NCBI GenBank assembly: GCA_034933305.1
Contig: JAYFNU010000024.1
Span: 74,453 to 138,452, forward strand
Direction of reading: 5' to 3'
DNA: 64,000 bases
Source of the DNA: JAYFNU01 sp034933305
Lineage (GTDB): Bacteria; Bacillota; Clostridia; Oscillospirales; Ruminococcaceae
The translations under genes and the position numbers were made by a program. The notes beneath the pieces were generated by a model that saw only the letters and a list, made by a program, of their open reading frames with translations, made no database searches and was not told where the DNA came from. This document shows, piece by piece, positions 39,280 to 48,192 of the stretch (its first letter is position 1; the number at the start of each line of letters is the position of its first letter).

Positions 39280-41113
39280 AGCATTTCCTCCCGAAGTGCG
39301 CGGCGATGCCGCATTTCGAGCACTTTTTGTCGCACCGCGGCGTCGTCTTCCCCGCCCCGGCTTTTTTGTATTCCTCGACGAGGAACGCCTTGTCGATGCC
39401 GTAGTCGAGGTGATCCCACGGGAAGACCTCGCCGAACGGCCGCTCGCGGTTTGCGTAAAAGGCCGGGTCGATGCCCGTCGCGGCGAAAGCGCGCTGCCAG
39501 CGCTCGGGTGAGAAGAACTCGTCCCAGCTGTCGAAAATGCCGCCGTCGGCGTAAACGGCCTCGATGGTCTTCGAAAGGCGCCGGTCGCCGCGCGCGAGCA
39601 CCGCCTCGACGAAGCTCGTCGCGGGGTCGTGCACGCTCACGGAGATCTTGCGGCTCGTGAGCGAGTCGAGCAGCAGCTTGCGCTTGCGCATGAATTCCCC
39701 GGCCGTGTTCGCGGCGCAGAACTCAAACGGCGTAAAAGGCTTCGGGATAAAGCAGGCGCAGCTCACATTGACGCTCACCGACTTCCCCTTGGGCCTGTCC
39801 GGCTGGGCGTAGTAGAGATCGACGATCCGCTGCGCGAGCGCGGCGATGCCGCGGATGTCGTCGTCCGTCTCGGTCGGCAGTCCCATCATGAAGTAGAGTT
39901 TGACCGCCGTGTAGCCGTTCGCAAACGCGATGCGGCAGCCGCGCAGGATCTCCTCCTCGGTGATGTTTTTATTGATGACGTCGCGAAGGCGCTGCGTTCC
40001 CGCCTCCGGCGCAAACGTCAGGCCGCTCTTGCGCACGCGCGTCGTCTTCTCGACGAGCTCGTCGCTGAGCGTGTCGATGCGCAGCGACGGCAGCGACAGA
40101 TTGACCTTCTCCCGGGGCGTCCATTCGAGCAGCTCGTCGAGCAGCGGCTCGATGTGCGGATGATCGCTCGTCGACAGCGAAATGAGCGACAGCTCCTCAT
40201 AGCCCGTCGACCGGCACAGCGCGCGCGCCTGCTTGTCCAGCACGTCCTCGCTCTTCGCCCGGAAGGGGCGATAGATGAAGCCGGCCTGGCAGAAGCGGCA
40301 GCCGCGCACGCAGCCCCGCAGGACCTCGACGGCGGCGCGGTCGTGCACCGTCTCGATCATCGGCACGGGCAGTGCGTCGGGGTAAGGTGCGGCGTCGAGA
40401 TCGGCCACGATGCGCTTGGCCGGGCGCTCCGGCGCCTTGTCCGAAAGGCGCTCGCAGCGCGCGAGCGTCCCGTCCGCATTGTACACGGGCGCGTACAGCG
40501 ACGGGACGTAGACCCCGTCGAGCTGCGCGGCGGCCTCCAGCAGCTTTCGCCGCGGCCATTTTTCCTCTTTTGCGCGAAGGCACACGTCGCACAGCTCGCC
40601 GACGAGCTCCTCGCCCTCGCCGAGCGTAAAGAGATCGAAGAAATCCGCGACCGGCTCGGGATTGCACGCGCACGGCCCGCCGCCGACGATCAGCGGATCG
40701 CCCTGCCCGCGCTGCGCCGCGCGCAGCGGGATGCCGGACAGCTCCAGCATATACGGGATGTTCGTATAGGACATCTCATACTGCAGCGTGAACCCGACGA
40801 CGTCGAACGACGCGAGCGGCGATTTCGTCTCGAGCGAAAAGAGCGGCAGTCCGTATTCCTTCAGCTGCCGCGCCATGTCCGGCCACGGGGCAAACGCGCG
40901 CTCGCAGCGGACATCGTCGCGCCGGTTGAGGATATAATACAGGATCTTCAGTCCGAGATGGGACATGCCGACTTCATAGACGTCGGGAAAGCAGAGCGCG
41001 AAGCTCAGCTGCCGCGCATCCTTTTTTTTGACGGTGCTGCCGTTCTCCCCGCCGATGTAGCGGCCGGGCTTTTCGACGGCGCGCAGTATTTTTTCAAGCG
41101 TATAATCAGCCAT
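39266..41113 (-). CDS. TIGR03960 family B12-binding-domain radical SAM protein
   Basis: 615 residues from ATG 41113. N-terminal B12-binding-like region (about 1-190, with CFPDVYEVGMSHLG), central radical SAM domain with the cluster motif CVRGCRFCQAG (CxxxCxxC) and a C-terminal extension with extra cysteines CDKKCSKCG. Uses SAM and a 4Fe-4S cluster; reaction unknown. The pairing with TIGR03936 is typical of Clostridia. Confidence 0.9.
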   Translation of the reverse strand: MADYTLEKILRAVEKPGRYIGGENGSTVKKKDARQLSFALCFPDVYEVGMSHLGLKILYYILNRRDDVRCERAFAPWPDMARQLKEYGLPLFSLETKSPLASFDVVGFTLQYEMSYTNIPYMLELSGIPLRAAQRGQGDPLIVGGGPCACNPEPVADFFDLFTLGEGEELVGELCDVCLRAKEEKWPRRKLLEAAAQLDGVYVPSLYAPVYNADGTLARCERLSDKAPERPAKRIVADLDAAPYPDALPVPMIETVHDRAAVEVLRGCVRGCRFCQAGFIYRPFRAKSEDVLDKQARALCRSTGYEELSLISLSTSDHPHIEPLLDELLEWTPREKVNLSLPSLRIDTLSDELVEKTTRVRKSGLTFAPEAGTQRLRDVINKNITEEEILRGCRIAFANGYTAVKLYFMMGLPTETDDDIRGIAALAQRIVDLYYAQPDRPKGKSVSVNVSCACFIPKPFTPFEFCAANTAGEFMRKRKLLLDSLTSRKISVSVHDPATSFVEAVLARGDRRLSKTIEAVYADGGIFDSWDEFFSPERWQRAFAATGIDPAFYANRERPFGEVFPWDHLDYGIDKAFLVEEYKKAGAGKTTPRCDKKCSKCGIAAHFGRKCFAKR

Positions 41114-41178
41114 TGTGCCATCCGTTTCCTTATTCCTTCTTGTACATCTATCATACCAAATCGCCGCCGATTTGTATA

Positions 41179-41748
41179 TCAGTTCCCGAAAAAACAACCG
41201 CACACGAGCAGCGCGCCGCTCATCAGCAGCAGCGGGTTGCGGCAGCGCAGCATCAGCCAGAAGCCCGCCGTCGTCACGATGAGCGAAACGGCAAGCGAGA
41301 TCCCGCGGCACACGGCGTCCGCCCGCGCCGCCGCCATGCGCCGCGGCAGCAGCGCCTCGAGCGCGGCGCCGCCGTCAAGCGAGCGCACCGGCAGCAGATT
41401 GAAGCCCGCAAGCAGAAGGTTGACGGCGTAAGCGTCAGTGTTTTTCCGCAGCGCGAAAAAGCCGGCCAGCAGCAGATTGACGCCGGGCCCGCTGAGACTG
41501 ATGAGCAGCTGCGCGCGACGGGTGCGCAGCGCGCCGCCGACCATGCGCACGCGCCCGACATAAAAACCGACGGCGCGCGGCTTTTCCCCGCAAACGGCCG
41601 CCGCCGCCGCGTGCCCGAGTTCATGCGCAAGCAGATACAGGAACCACCCGGCCTGCGGCGTCCGCTGTCCCGCGAACAACAGGCAGAAAAAGGCGGCGAA
41701 CCAGACCGAGACGGTCACGCGGACGCCGCAGAGCGTGAACTCAATCAC
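41179..41748 (-). CDS. SpoIVFB-like site-2 protease (M50 family)
   Basis: 189 residues from GTG 41748, within an overlap with the stop of the preceding gene. Several membrane segments; zinc site HELGH (in LLAHELGHAAA) and the third-ligand segment NLLPVRSLDGG, the S2P arrangement N-x-x-P-x-x-x-x-D-G. No CBS domain. SpoIVFB cleaves pro-sigma-K in the mother cell; size and context fit, but other M50 substrates are possible. Confidence 0.75.
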   Translation of the reverse strand: MIEFTLCGVRVTVSVWFAAFFCLLFAGQRTPQAGWFLYLLAHELGHAAAAAVCGEKPRAVGFYVGRVRMVGGALRTRRAQLLISLSGPGVNLLLAGFFALRKNTDAYAVNLLLAGFNLLPVRSLDGGAALEALLPRRMAAARADAVCRGISLAVSLIVTTAGFWLMLRCRNPLLLMSGALLVCGCFFGN

Positions 41749-41959
41749 CCCACAGGCGCAGCAGCGCATCCTTCGCGGGCTGCACGATCTGCCGGATCTC
41801 CCCGAGCGACCAGACCGGCGTCTTCTCCATGCTCTTCCCGTACTGCTCCTTCGCCGCGCCGAACGCCCCCGGCGCCAGCAGACGCGCGGCGAGCGCCAGC
41901 ACCGCCGCGGCCGCGGCAAGGGCCGTCTGCGCCTGCAGCAAAGAAATCCTGTTCTTCAT
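41741..41959 (-). CDS. Small membrane protein, candidate partner of the SpoIVFB-like protease
   Basis: 72 residues with one N-terminal hydrophobic segment (about 9-33) and a short C-terminal tail (KEQYGKSMEKTPVWSLGEIRQ). Starts in an ATGA overlap with the upstream lipoprotein gene and its stop overlaps the protease start. SpoIVFB is normally preceded by SpoIVFA; this protein has the position and the N-terminal topology but no LytM domain, so it may be a reduced SpoIVFA or unrelated. Confidence 0.55.
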   Translation of the reverse strand: MKNRISLLQAQTALAAAAAVLALAARLLAPGAFGAAKEQYGKSMEKTPVWSLGEIRQIVQPAKDALLRLWGD

Positions 41960-43188
41960 CCGATCTCCTTTCGCAGATTGTAAAGCTCAAGGCCCGCATA
42001 CGTCGCCGTCTGCTTCGGCGGCGAAAACAGCGACGCATATCTGTAAAGTGCCACGCCTTTACATGCGCTTTCCGCCCTGCATTCGGCGTATTGCCGCGCG
42101 ATGATGTCGAAATTCCGCTGCCATTCGGCGCTGCCCGTTCCGGCGAAGGGATCCTCGGCGCCCGCCTTGTAGAAGCTGAGTCCGGCGATAAGGCCGCAGT
42201 TCGTGCAGACGCCGGCCCATCGCGCGAGCGTCGCCGAGAACGGCATGGACTCGTTTTCAAAGCCGAAATAGATCTGCGGGCAGATGTAATCGACGTAGCC
42301 GCCGCTGCCGCACCAGAGCTCGACGTTGGCGAAATGCCGCGCGTAGTCCCTGTCGATGTTCGCGTCGGGGCTGACCCCGAACGTTTGTCCCTTCCCCTTT
42401 TCATGGACGGCCGCGAAGACGTCTTCGATCAGCCTGCTGACGGACGCGCGGCGAAAATCCTCGAGAGACATCGTTCCGCCGCCGGCGAGAAAGGCCGCAT
42501 AGGTGTGCGCGTCGAACGCCTCCTCCGCGGTCGGATAAAAGTAATCGTCGAAATGGATGCCGTCGACATCGTAGCCGTCGAGCACCTCGCGCACGCCGTC
42601 GAGGATGAGCGCGCGCGCCGTCTCGCTGCCGGGGTTGAGCGAACGGCTGTCGCCGTCGTCGACGACGGCGAGCGGATCCCGTGCCCGCAGCGCCTCGATA
42701 AAATCCGCATAGGGCCCCTCCTGCGCGGCGTACAGGCGGTACGGATTGATCCAGGCGTGGACCTCGATGCCGCGGCCGTGCAGCTGTTCGCAAAAGACCG
42801 CCAGATAGTCGATGTCGGCGCTGTAATCGGCGTAGACCGTCTGCCCCGCGTCGGGAAACAGCGCGGAGGGATAGATCGCGTCCCCGTAAGCGCGCACCTG
42901 CAAAAATACGCCCGTCGCGCCGATCGAGGCCAGCCGGTCGCACATTTCCGCGACATTGGCGCGAAATCCGTCCGCGTCCGCGCACAGTATGTCCTTCAGA
43001 TCGAGATAGCTCACCCAGACAAATCTTTTGAACCCGTCCCGCGCGTCCGCCTGCCTCTCCCCCAGAACGGAAAAACTGAAGGCGTCTTCCGCGCTCTGCA
43101 TCTGTTCGGCGCCGCCGGTATTCGCGGCGCCGGCAGCGCATCCGGCGAGCAGAACCAGGCAGCACAGCGCGCTCAGGAGCTTCCTCAT
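41956..43188 (-). CDS. GHL10/DUF187-type glycoside hydrolase lipoprotein
   Basis: 410 residues from ATG 43188 after GGAAAGGGA. Lipobox LLAGC with Cys17, so probably membrane-anchored outside. TIM-barrel features of the GHL10 family (PF02638): VWVSYLDL, VFLQVRAYGDAIYPS, EVHAWINPYR, DGIHFDDYFYP (candidate acidic catalytic residues) and VDYICPQIYFG. Probably acts on cell-wall or other extracellular glycans. Coupled by ATGA to the small membrane protein and the S2P gene. Confidence 0.85.
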   Translation of the reverse strand: MRKLLSALCCLVLLAGCAAGAANTGGAEQMQSAEDAFSFSVLGERQADARDGFKRFVWVSYLDLKDILCADADGFRANVAEMCDRLASIGATGVFLQVRAYGDAIYPSALFPDAGQTVYADYSADIDYLAVFCEQLHGRGIEVHAWINPYRLYAAQEGPYADFIEALRARDPLAVVDDGDSRSLNPGSETARALILDGVREVLDGYDVDGIHFDDYFYPTAEEAFDAHTYAAFLAGGGTMSLEDFRRASVSRLIEDVFAAVHEKGKGQTFGVSPDANIDRDYARHFANVELWCGSGGYVDYICPQIYFGFENESMPFSATLARWAGVCTNCGLIAGLSFYKAGAEDPFAGTGSAEWQRNFDIIARQYAECRAESACKGVALYRYASLFSPPKQTATYAGLELYNLRKEIG

Positions 43189-43460
43189 TTCCCTTTCCTC
43201 CGCTTTTGCTTTCTCCGTAAACCTTATGACGCGGGCCTCGATTCCAGACCACGCGGACGAGAAGCGCCCGCCGCCGCGGGCGCTTTCAGGCGGCATGAGA
43301 TTGTATATTTATTTATATCCGTTGCCGTGGAAATATCCCGGCGCCGCCGGAAGCGCGCGGAGAATTTCGAAATATCGCCTTGTTTTGAGAAATATTGCCT
43401 ATATTTTGATTCTTTCCTGTGGAAATTCGTGGCGGAAACGGAGAATATTTATAACAGCTA
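43189..43460. other. AT-rich divergent intergenic region
   Basis: No gene seen. It separates the minus-strand GHL10 lipoprotein from the + strand ABC operon. Two related segments, GAAATATCGCC (43369-43379 area) and GAAATATTGCC (43391-43401 area), may be a repeated regulator site. Confidence 0.4.
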
Positions 43461-43490
43461 TTTACATATTTATTCATTTTGGTGTATGAT
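43461..43490 (+). promoter_or_regulatory. Promoter of the amino-acid ABC transporter operon
   Basis: TTTACA (43461-43466), 18-bp spacer and TATGAT (43485-43490), followed by GGGGAGGG at 43505-43512 for the first gene. Confidence 0.65.
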
Positions 43491-43518
43491 GCATCCAAAC
43501 TTGCGGGGAGGGTACGGC

Positions 43519-44199
43519 GTGGACATCATCGACATCTTCTCAAATTACTACAGGTATTTCCTGCGCGGGACGCGCACGACCGTGATCATCGCCCTCGTGA
43601 CGGTGCTTCTGGGGTCGCTGCTGGGCTGCCTCGTCGCGCTGCTTCGTCTGTCGAAATACAAGCCGCTCAGCGGCTTCGCGAAACTGTACATCACGGTCAT
43701 CCGCGGAACGCCGCTCCTCGTTCAGCTGTACATCGTCTACTTCCAGTTCGACTTTATCCCCTATCCGGAAGGCGTCGTCCTCGGGATGGATCTCCAGCGG
43801 ACGCTCCCCTGCGTCATCGCCCTGTCGATCAACTCGGCCGCATATATCGCAGAGGTCATCCGCGCCGGCATCCAGGCGGTGGACATCGGGCAGGCCGAGG
43901 CGGCGCGCTCCCTTGGCATGACGCAGCCGCTCACGATGCTGCATATCGTGCTGCCGCAGGCGGTCAAGAATATCCTGCCCGCGATCGGCAACGAGTTCAT
44001 CACGATGATCAAGGAGACCGCGATCATCCAGTATCTCGGCGTGGCGGACCTCATGTACAACAACGGCATCGTCGTGACGTCGACCTACAACCCCCTGCCC
44101 TGTTATTACATCTCGGCGCTCATCTATCTGGCGCTCAATCTTGTGATGAGCAAGGGGCTGAACATTTTCGAGAGGAGGCTGCAGAAGAGTGACCGGTGA
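43519..44199 (+). CDS. Polar amino-acid ABC transporter permease
   Basis: 226 residues from GTG 43519, six nt after GGGGAGGG; an in-frame ATG at 43489 would place the site inside the gene. Four to five membrane segments, the HisM/GlnP family block YITVIRGTPLLVQLYIVYF and the EAA loop EAARSLGMTQPLTMLHIVLPQA. Membrane channel of an importer with the next ATPase and the lipoprotein at 46049. Overlaps the ATPase by 11 bp. Confidence 0.93.
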   Translation: MDIIDIFSNYYRYFLRGTRTTVIIALVTVLLGSLLGCLVALLRLSKYKPLSGFAKLYITVIRGTPLLVQLYIVYFQFDFIPYPEGVVLGMDLQRTLPCVIALSINSAAYIAEVIRAGIQAVDIGQAEAARSLGMTQPLTMLHIVLPQAVKNILPAIGNEFITMIKETAIIQYLGVADLMYNNGIVVTSTYNPLPCYYISALIYLALNLVMSKGLNIFERRLQKSDR

Positions 44200-44941
44200 C
44201 AATCAAAAGCTGATCGAAGTCGACGGACTTCAAAAGAGCTTCGGACATCTCGAGGTCCTCAAGGGGATCAGCGAATCCGTCGGCAAAGGCGAGGTCGTCG
44301 TCATCATCGGGCCGTCGGGCTCCGGAAAATCGACGTTCCTGCGGTGTCTCAACCGTCTGGAAGAACCGGACGGCGGCAGGATCATCTTCGAGGGCTGCGA
44401 CATCTGCGCCCGCGGCGCGGATATCAACGCGCTGCGGCAGAAGATCGGCATGGTGTTTCAGCAGTTCAATCTTTTCAATCATCTCACGGTGCTCGGGAAT
44501 ATCACCATCGCGCCGGTCCGGCTCAAAAAGATGTCGCAGGAACAGGCGGACGAGCGGGGCATGGAGCTGCTCGGCAAGGTGGGCCTGCGCGAAAAGGCGG
44601 ACGTCTATCCGGCCCAGCTCTCGGGCGGACAAAAGCAGCGCATCGCGATCGTGCGGGCGCTCGCGATGGAGCCCGACGTGATGCTCTTTGACGAGCCGAC
44701 CTCGGCGCTCGACCCGGAAATGGTCGGCGAGGTCCTCGACGTCATGAAAGCCCTCGCGGACGACGGAAGGACGATGATCGTCGTCACCCATGAGATGGGC
44801 TTCGCGCGAAAGGTCGGCACGCGGGTGCTGTTCATGGACGACGGCCAGATCGTCGAACAGGGAGCGCCGGCGGCGATCTTCGACAGCCCGCAGAATCCGC
44901 GCACGCAGAACTTTCTGTCGAAAGTCCTGAACTGCATTTAA
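44189..44941 (+). CDS. Polar amino-acid ABC transporter ATP-binding protein
   Basis: 250 residues from GTG 44189. Walker A GPSGSGKST (41-49), Q-loop VFQQFNLFNH, signature LSGGQKQR, Walker B VMLFDEPTSALD and switch His in VVTHEMGFAR. GlnQ/HisP subfamily. Energises the importer. Confidence 0.95.
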   Translation: MTGDNQKLIEVDGLQKSFGHLEVLKGISESVGKGEVVVIIGPSGSGKSTFLRCLNRLEEPDGGRIIFEGCDICARGADINALRQKIGMVFQQFNLFNHLTVLGNITIAPVRLKKMSQEQADERGMELLGKVGLREKADVYPAQLSGGQKQRIAIVRALAMEPDVMLFDEPTSALDPEMVGEVLDVMKALADDGRTMIVVTHEMGFARKVGTRVLFMDDGQIVEQGAPAAIFDSPQNPRTQNFLSKVLNCI

Positions 44942-44967
44942 CCGGTAAAATCTGAAAGGAGAAGGAC

Positions 44968-46005
44968 ATGATACACTCGATCGACCCCGGCATACTATTT
45001 CTCAAGCAGGAGGATGTGCTGAAAGCGGGACTGCTCGACATGAAGCAGGTCATCGCCGACGTTGAAAAGACGTATGAGATGCTCGGCAAAGGGCTCGTGC
45101 GAAACCCTCCGAAGGTGCGCACCCGCATCCCCGACGACGAGGTCAACTGGAATTCGTTTTTCAACTCCATGCCCTGCTATATCGGCGGCGACATCAATGT
45201 CGCGGGCATCAAATGGGCGGCCGAGTCCAGAAAGAACGCCCACACGCCCGGCATCCCCTACGGCATCGACATCACGATCCTCAGCGATCCGGAGACGGTG
45301 CTGCCGTTCTGCATCCTCGAGGGCTCGCTCATCACGGCGATGCGGACCTCTGCCGTGGCCGGCGTCTTCGCGAAATACACGGCGCCCGTCAACACCACGG
45401 CCGCGACGCTGGTCGGCGCCGGCGTCATCGGGCGCACGATGCTCATGGCGATGTCCGAAGCCCTTCCCTCGCTCGAGACCATTTATCTGTGCGACATCGA
45501 CGTATCGAAGGCCGAAAAGCTCGCGCAGGAATACAACGGCAAACTCAAGGCAAAGATCATCCCGACGGCCGACAGCAAGGGCTCCGCGCTGCAATCGCAG
45601 GTCATCGTGACCGAAACGACGGCAAAGACTCCCTTCATCGACGCGAGCTGGATAAAGAAGGGCATCACGCTCATCAACATGGCTTCCAATGAGGCGGAGC
45701 TCGACGTCGTGCGCGCGATGGACGCGTACTACATCGATTACTGGAAACAGATGATCACCTACAACGGAAAGGCGATCACGCAGCTCTACAACCTGGGCGA
45801 GATCGCGCAGGACGGCGTCACCGAGATGGCCGATCTGGTGCTCGGGAACAAACCCGGCCGCGTCAGCGGCGGGCAGACCCTCTACTGCTCCTCCATGGGC
45901 ATCGGCGCGCTCGACATCATGGTAAGCTATCGCCTGTTCAACAACGCCATGCGGCAGGGCATCGGCACCCTGGTCAAGCTCTGGGACACCCCGGCATGGG
46001 AATAA
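44968..46005 (+). CDS. Ornithine cyclodeaminase / mu-crystallin family protein
   Basis: 345 residues. Contains MRTSAVAGVFAKY (conserved Arg/Ser), the NAD-binding LVGAGVIGRTM and the loop CDIDVSKAEKL. Family members reduce or cyclise amino- and keto-acid-derived imines (ornithine cyclodeaminase, alanine dehydrogenase, SbnB-type enzymes). Lying inside an amino-acid uptake operon and followed by an aminotransferase, it likely handles the imported amino acid; the exact substrate is open. Confidence 0.85.
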   Translation: MIHSIDPGILFLKQEDVLKAGLLDMKQVIADVEKTYEMLGKGLVRNPPKVRTRIPDDEVNWNSFFNSMPCYIGGDINVAGIKWAAESRKNAHTPGIPYGIDITILSDPETVLPFCILEGSLITAMRTSAVAGVFAKYTAPVNTTAATLVGAGVIGRTMLMAMSEALPSLETIYLCDIDVSKAEKLAQEYNGKLKAKIIPTADSKGSALQSQVIVTETTAKTPFIDASWIKKGITLINMASNEAELDVVRAMDAYYIDYWKQMITYNGKAITQLYNLGEIAQDGVTEMADLVLGNKPGRVSGGQTLYCSSMGIGALDIMVSYRLFNNAMRQGIGTLVKLWDTPAWE

Positions 46006-46048
46006 TCCGACCGACCGTACGAATCAGAATCAGAAAAGGGAGAAAAAA

Positions 46049-46909
46049 ATGAAAAACTTCAAAAAATTCGCAGCGCTTCTTCTCATCACAGCTCTTTCGC
46101 TGAGCTTCTTCGGCTGCTCCGCGGACGCTTCCGCCGGGGCGGCGGCCGGCGATGCCGCGGCGGAGACCTCCGACACCGGCAGAACGATCGACGAGATCAA
46201 GACGTCCGGCGAGCTTGTCGTCGGCACCTCGGCCGATTATCCGCCCTATGAATTTCACACCGAGATCAACGGCGCCGATACGATCGTCGGCTTCGACATC
46301 GCGTTTGCGCAGTACATCGCCGACTCGCTGGGCGTGAAGCTCAAGGTCGTCGACATGTCGTTCGACAGCCTGCTCATCAGTCTCGACAAGGGCGACTTCG
46401 ACCTTGTCATGGCGGGTCTGACGCCCACGGACGAGCGCAAAAAGACCGTCGATTTCACCGACGTCATCTTCACCAATCCGCAGATCGTCATCATCCGCAC
46501 GGAGGACGCCGACAAATACACGACCGCCGAAAGCCTCAAGGGCGCTTCCGGCGGCTATCAGAAAGGCACCATCCAGCAGGACATCGCCACGGGCATCGTC
46601 GGCGAGGATTGCGCCGTCGGCCTCACGAAATTCTACGATCTGATCACCGAGCTCAAGGAGGGCAAGCTGGACTGCGTCTTTACCAACAAGCTGACAGCCA
46701 CCAGCTATGTCGCCGCCAATCCGGATCTCGCGATCGCGGACGTGGGGATCGAATATGAGGTCAGCGGATTTGCGGGCGCGGTGCACAAGGGCAATCAGGA
46801 GCTGGCCGACTACTGCAACCAGTGCTTCAAGGAAATGGACGAGCAGGGGCTGATCGACCAGTATATCGCCGAGGCCGTCACGCTCTCCGGCGCGGACAGC
46901 GTCGAATAG
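46049..46909 (+). CDS. Amino-acid ABC transporter substrate-binding lipoprotein
   Basis: 286 residues; signal peptide with basic start and lipobox ending at Cys23 (SFFGCS), then a family-3 solute-binding fold: GELVVGTSADYPPYEF, VGFDIAFAQYIAD, VMAGLTPTDERKKTVDFTD. Located outside, anchored to the membrane. Fifty bases after the OCD gene in the same operon, with an AAAAGGGAG site. Confidence 0.94.
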   Translation: MKNFKKFAALLLITALSLSFFGCSADASAGAAAGDAAAETSDTGRTIDEIKTSGELVVGTSADYPPYEFHTEINGADTIVGFDIAFAQYIADSLGVKLKVVDMSFDSLLISLDKGDFDLVMAGLTPTDERKKTVDFTDVIFTNPQIVIIRTEDADKYTTAESLKGASGGYQKGTIQQDIATGIVGEDCAVGLTKFYDLITELKEGKLDCVFTNKLTATSYVAANPDLAIADVGIEYEVSGFAGAVHKGNQELADYCNQCFKEMDEQGLIDQYIAEAVTLSGADSVE

Positions 46910-46931
46910 CCGCGCGAGGCGAAGAAAGGAT

Positions 46932-48110
46932 ATGCCCGAACTCAGTAAACGGGTCGGCAGCTTTACCGACTCCGTCATCCGGCGCATGACGCGCATCAGC
47001 GACGCGTGCGAGGGTTCGATCAATCTCTCGCAGGGCTTCCCCGATTTCGATCCGCCGGCCGCCATCACGGGCGCGCTGGCGAAGGCCGCCAAAAGCGGCC
47101 CGCATCAGTACTCCGTCACGTTCGGCGCGGAGAATTTCCGCAGGGCGGTGGCTGCGAAATACAGCCCCGCCTTCGGGCACACCGTCGACCCCGACACCGA
47201 CGTCGTCGTGACCTGCGGCTCGACGGAAGCCATGATGAGCGCCATGATGACCGTCTGCAATCCGGCCGACAAGGTCATCATCTTCAGTCCCTTTTACGAA
47301 AACTACGGCGCGGACGCCATCCTTTCGAGCGCGCGGCCCATCTACGTTCCGCTCGTGCCGCCCGATTTCCATTTTGACGCCGACGTTCTCGAGCAGGCGT
47401 TCAGGCAGCGCCCGAAGGCGATCATCGTGTGCAATCCCTCCAATCCGAGCGGCAAGGTGTTCACGCGCGATGAGCTGTCCGTGATCGCGGATCTCGCCAA
47501 GCGCTACGACGCGTTCGTCATCACGGACGAGGTCTACGAGCACATCATTTACGCGCCGAACGTGCACATCCCGATGGCCTCCCTGCCCGGCATGTACGAG
47601 CGCACGATCACCTGCAATTCCCTCTCCAAGACCTATTCCATCACCGGCTGGCGCCTCGGCTTTCTCATCGCGCCCGAGCGCGTCGCCGAAGGTGCAAAAA
47701 AGGTGCACGATTTCCTGACGGTCGGCGCACCGGCGCCGCTCCAGGAGGCCGCCTGCGTCGGCCTCGGTTTCGGGCCGTCGTATTACAGCGGCCTGCAGGC
47801 GCTCTACACGGAAAAGCGGCGCTTCTTCTGCGACGGCCTCGAAACGCTCGGGTTCAGCTTCATCCGGCCGCAGGGCAGCTACTTCGTAATGGTCGATATC
47901 GGAGATTATCTCCGGGCGGACCGCTTTAAGGGAAAGACCGATCTCGAATTCTGCGAGTGGATGATCGGCGCCGTCGGCGTAGCCGCCGTCCCGGGCTCGA
48001 GCTTTTTCCGGGAGCCGGTCAATCATCTCATACGCCTTCATTTCGCGCGGGAGAAATCGACCCTTGCGCAGGCGCTCGACCGCCTTTCCTGCCTGCACGA
48101 AAAGGTGTGA
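46932..48110 (+). CDS. Class I/II pyridoxal-phosphate aminotransferase
   Basis: 392 residues. INLSQGFPDF (30-39), YSVTFGAENFRRAV, CNPSNPSGK (167-175), TDEVYEH and the PLP lysine Lys233 in NSLSKTYSITGWR. Aspartate-aminotransferase fold of the Igamma type. Last gene of the transporter operon, suggesting deamination of the imported amino acid. Confidence 0.9.
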   Translation: MPELSKRVGSFTDSVIRRMTRISDACEGSINLSQGFPDFDPPAAITGALAKAAKSGPHQYSVTFGAENFRRAVAAKYSPAFGHTVDPDTDVVVTCGSTEAMMSAMMTVCNPADKVIIFSPFYENYGADAILSSARPIYVPLVPPDFHFDADVLEQAFRQRPKAIIVCNPSNPSGKVFTRDELSVIADLAKRYDAFVITDEVYEHIIYAPNVHIPMASLPGMYERTITCNSLSKTYSITGWRLGFLIAPERVAEGAKKVHDFLTVGAPAPLQEAACVGLGFGPSYYSGLQALYTEKRRFFCDGLETLGFSFIRPQGSYFVMVDIGDYLRADRFKGKTDLEFCEWMIGAVGVAAVPGSSFFREPVNHLIRLHFAREKSTLAQALDRLSCLHEKV

Positions 48111-48144
48111 CGGGCCGGTCCGCGCGGGGCGGACATGACATTAT

Positions 48145-48184
48145 AAAAAGGCCGCCGCAAACTTTCGTTTGCGGCGGCTTTTCG
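48145..48184. terminator. Bidirectional terminator between the aminotransferase and EF-G-like genes
   Basis: Perfect 11-bp stem GCCGCCGCAAA/TTTGCGGCGGC (48151-48161, 48168-48178) with T-tracts on both strands. Confidence 0.88.
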
Positions 48185-48192
48185 GTTTCGTG

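Noticed and set aside
41113..43518. Open frame of 1028 codons spanning 41113-44199 on the + strand
   Set aside because: Only the last 226 codons resemble a protein family (ABC permease). The rest is antisense to the lipoprotein and protease genes in GC-rich DNA with few stops and crosses the promoter at 43461-43490.
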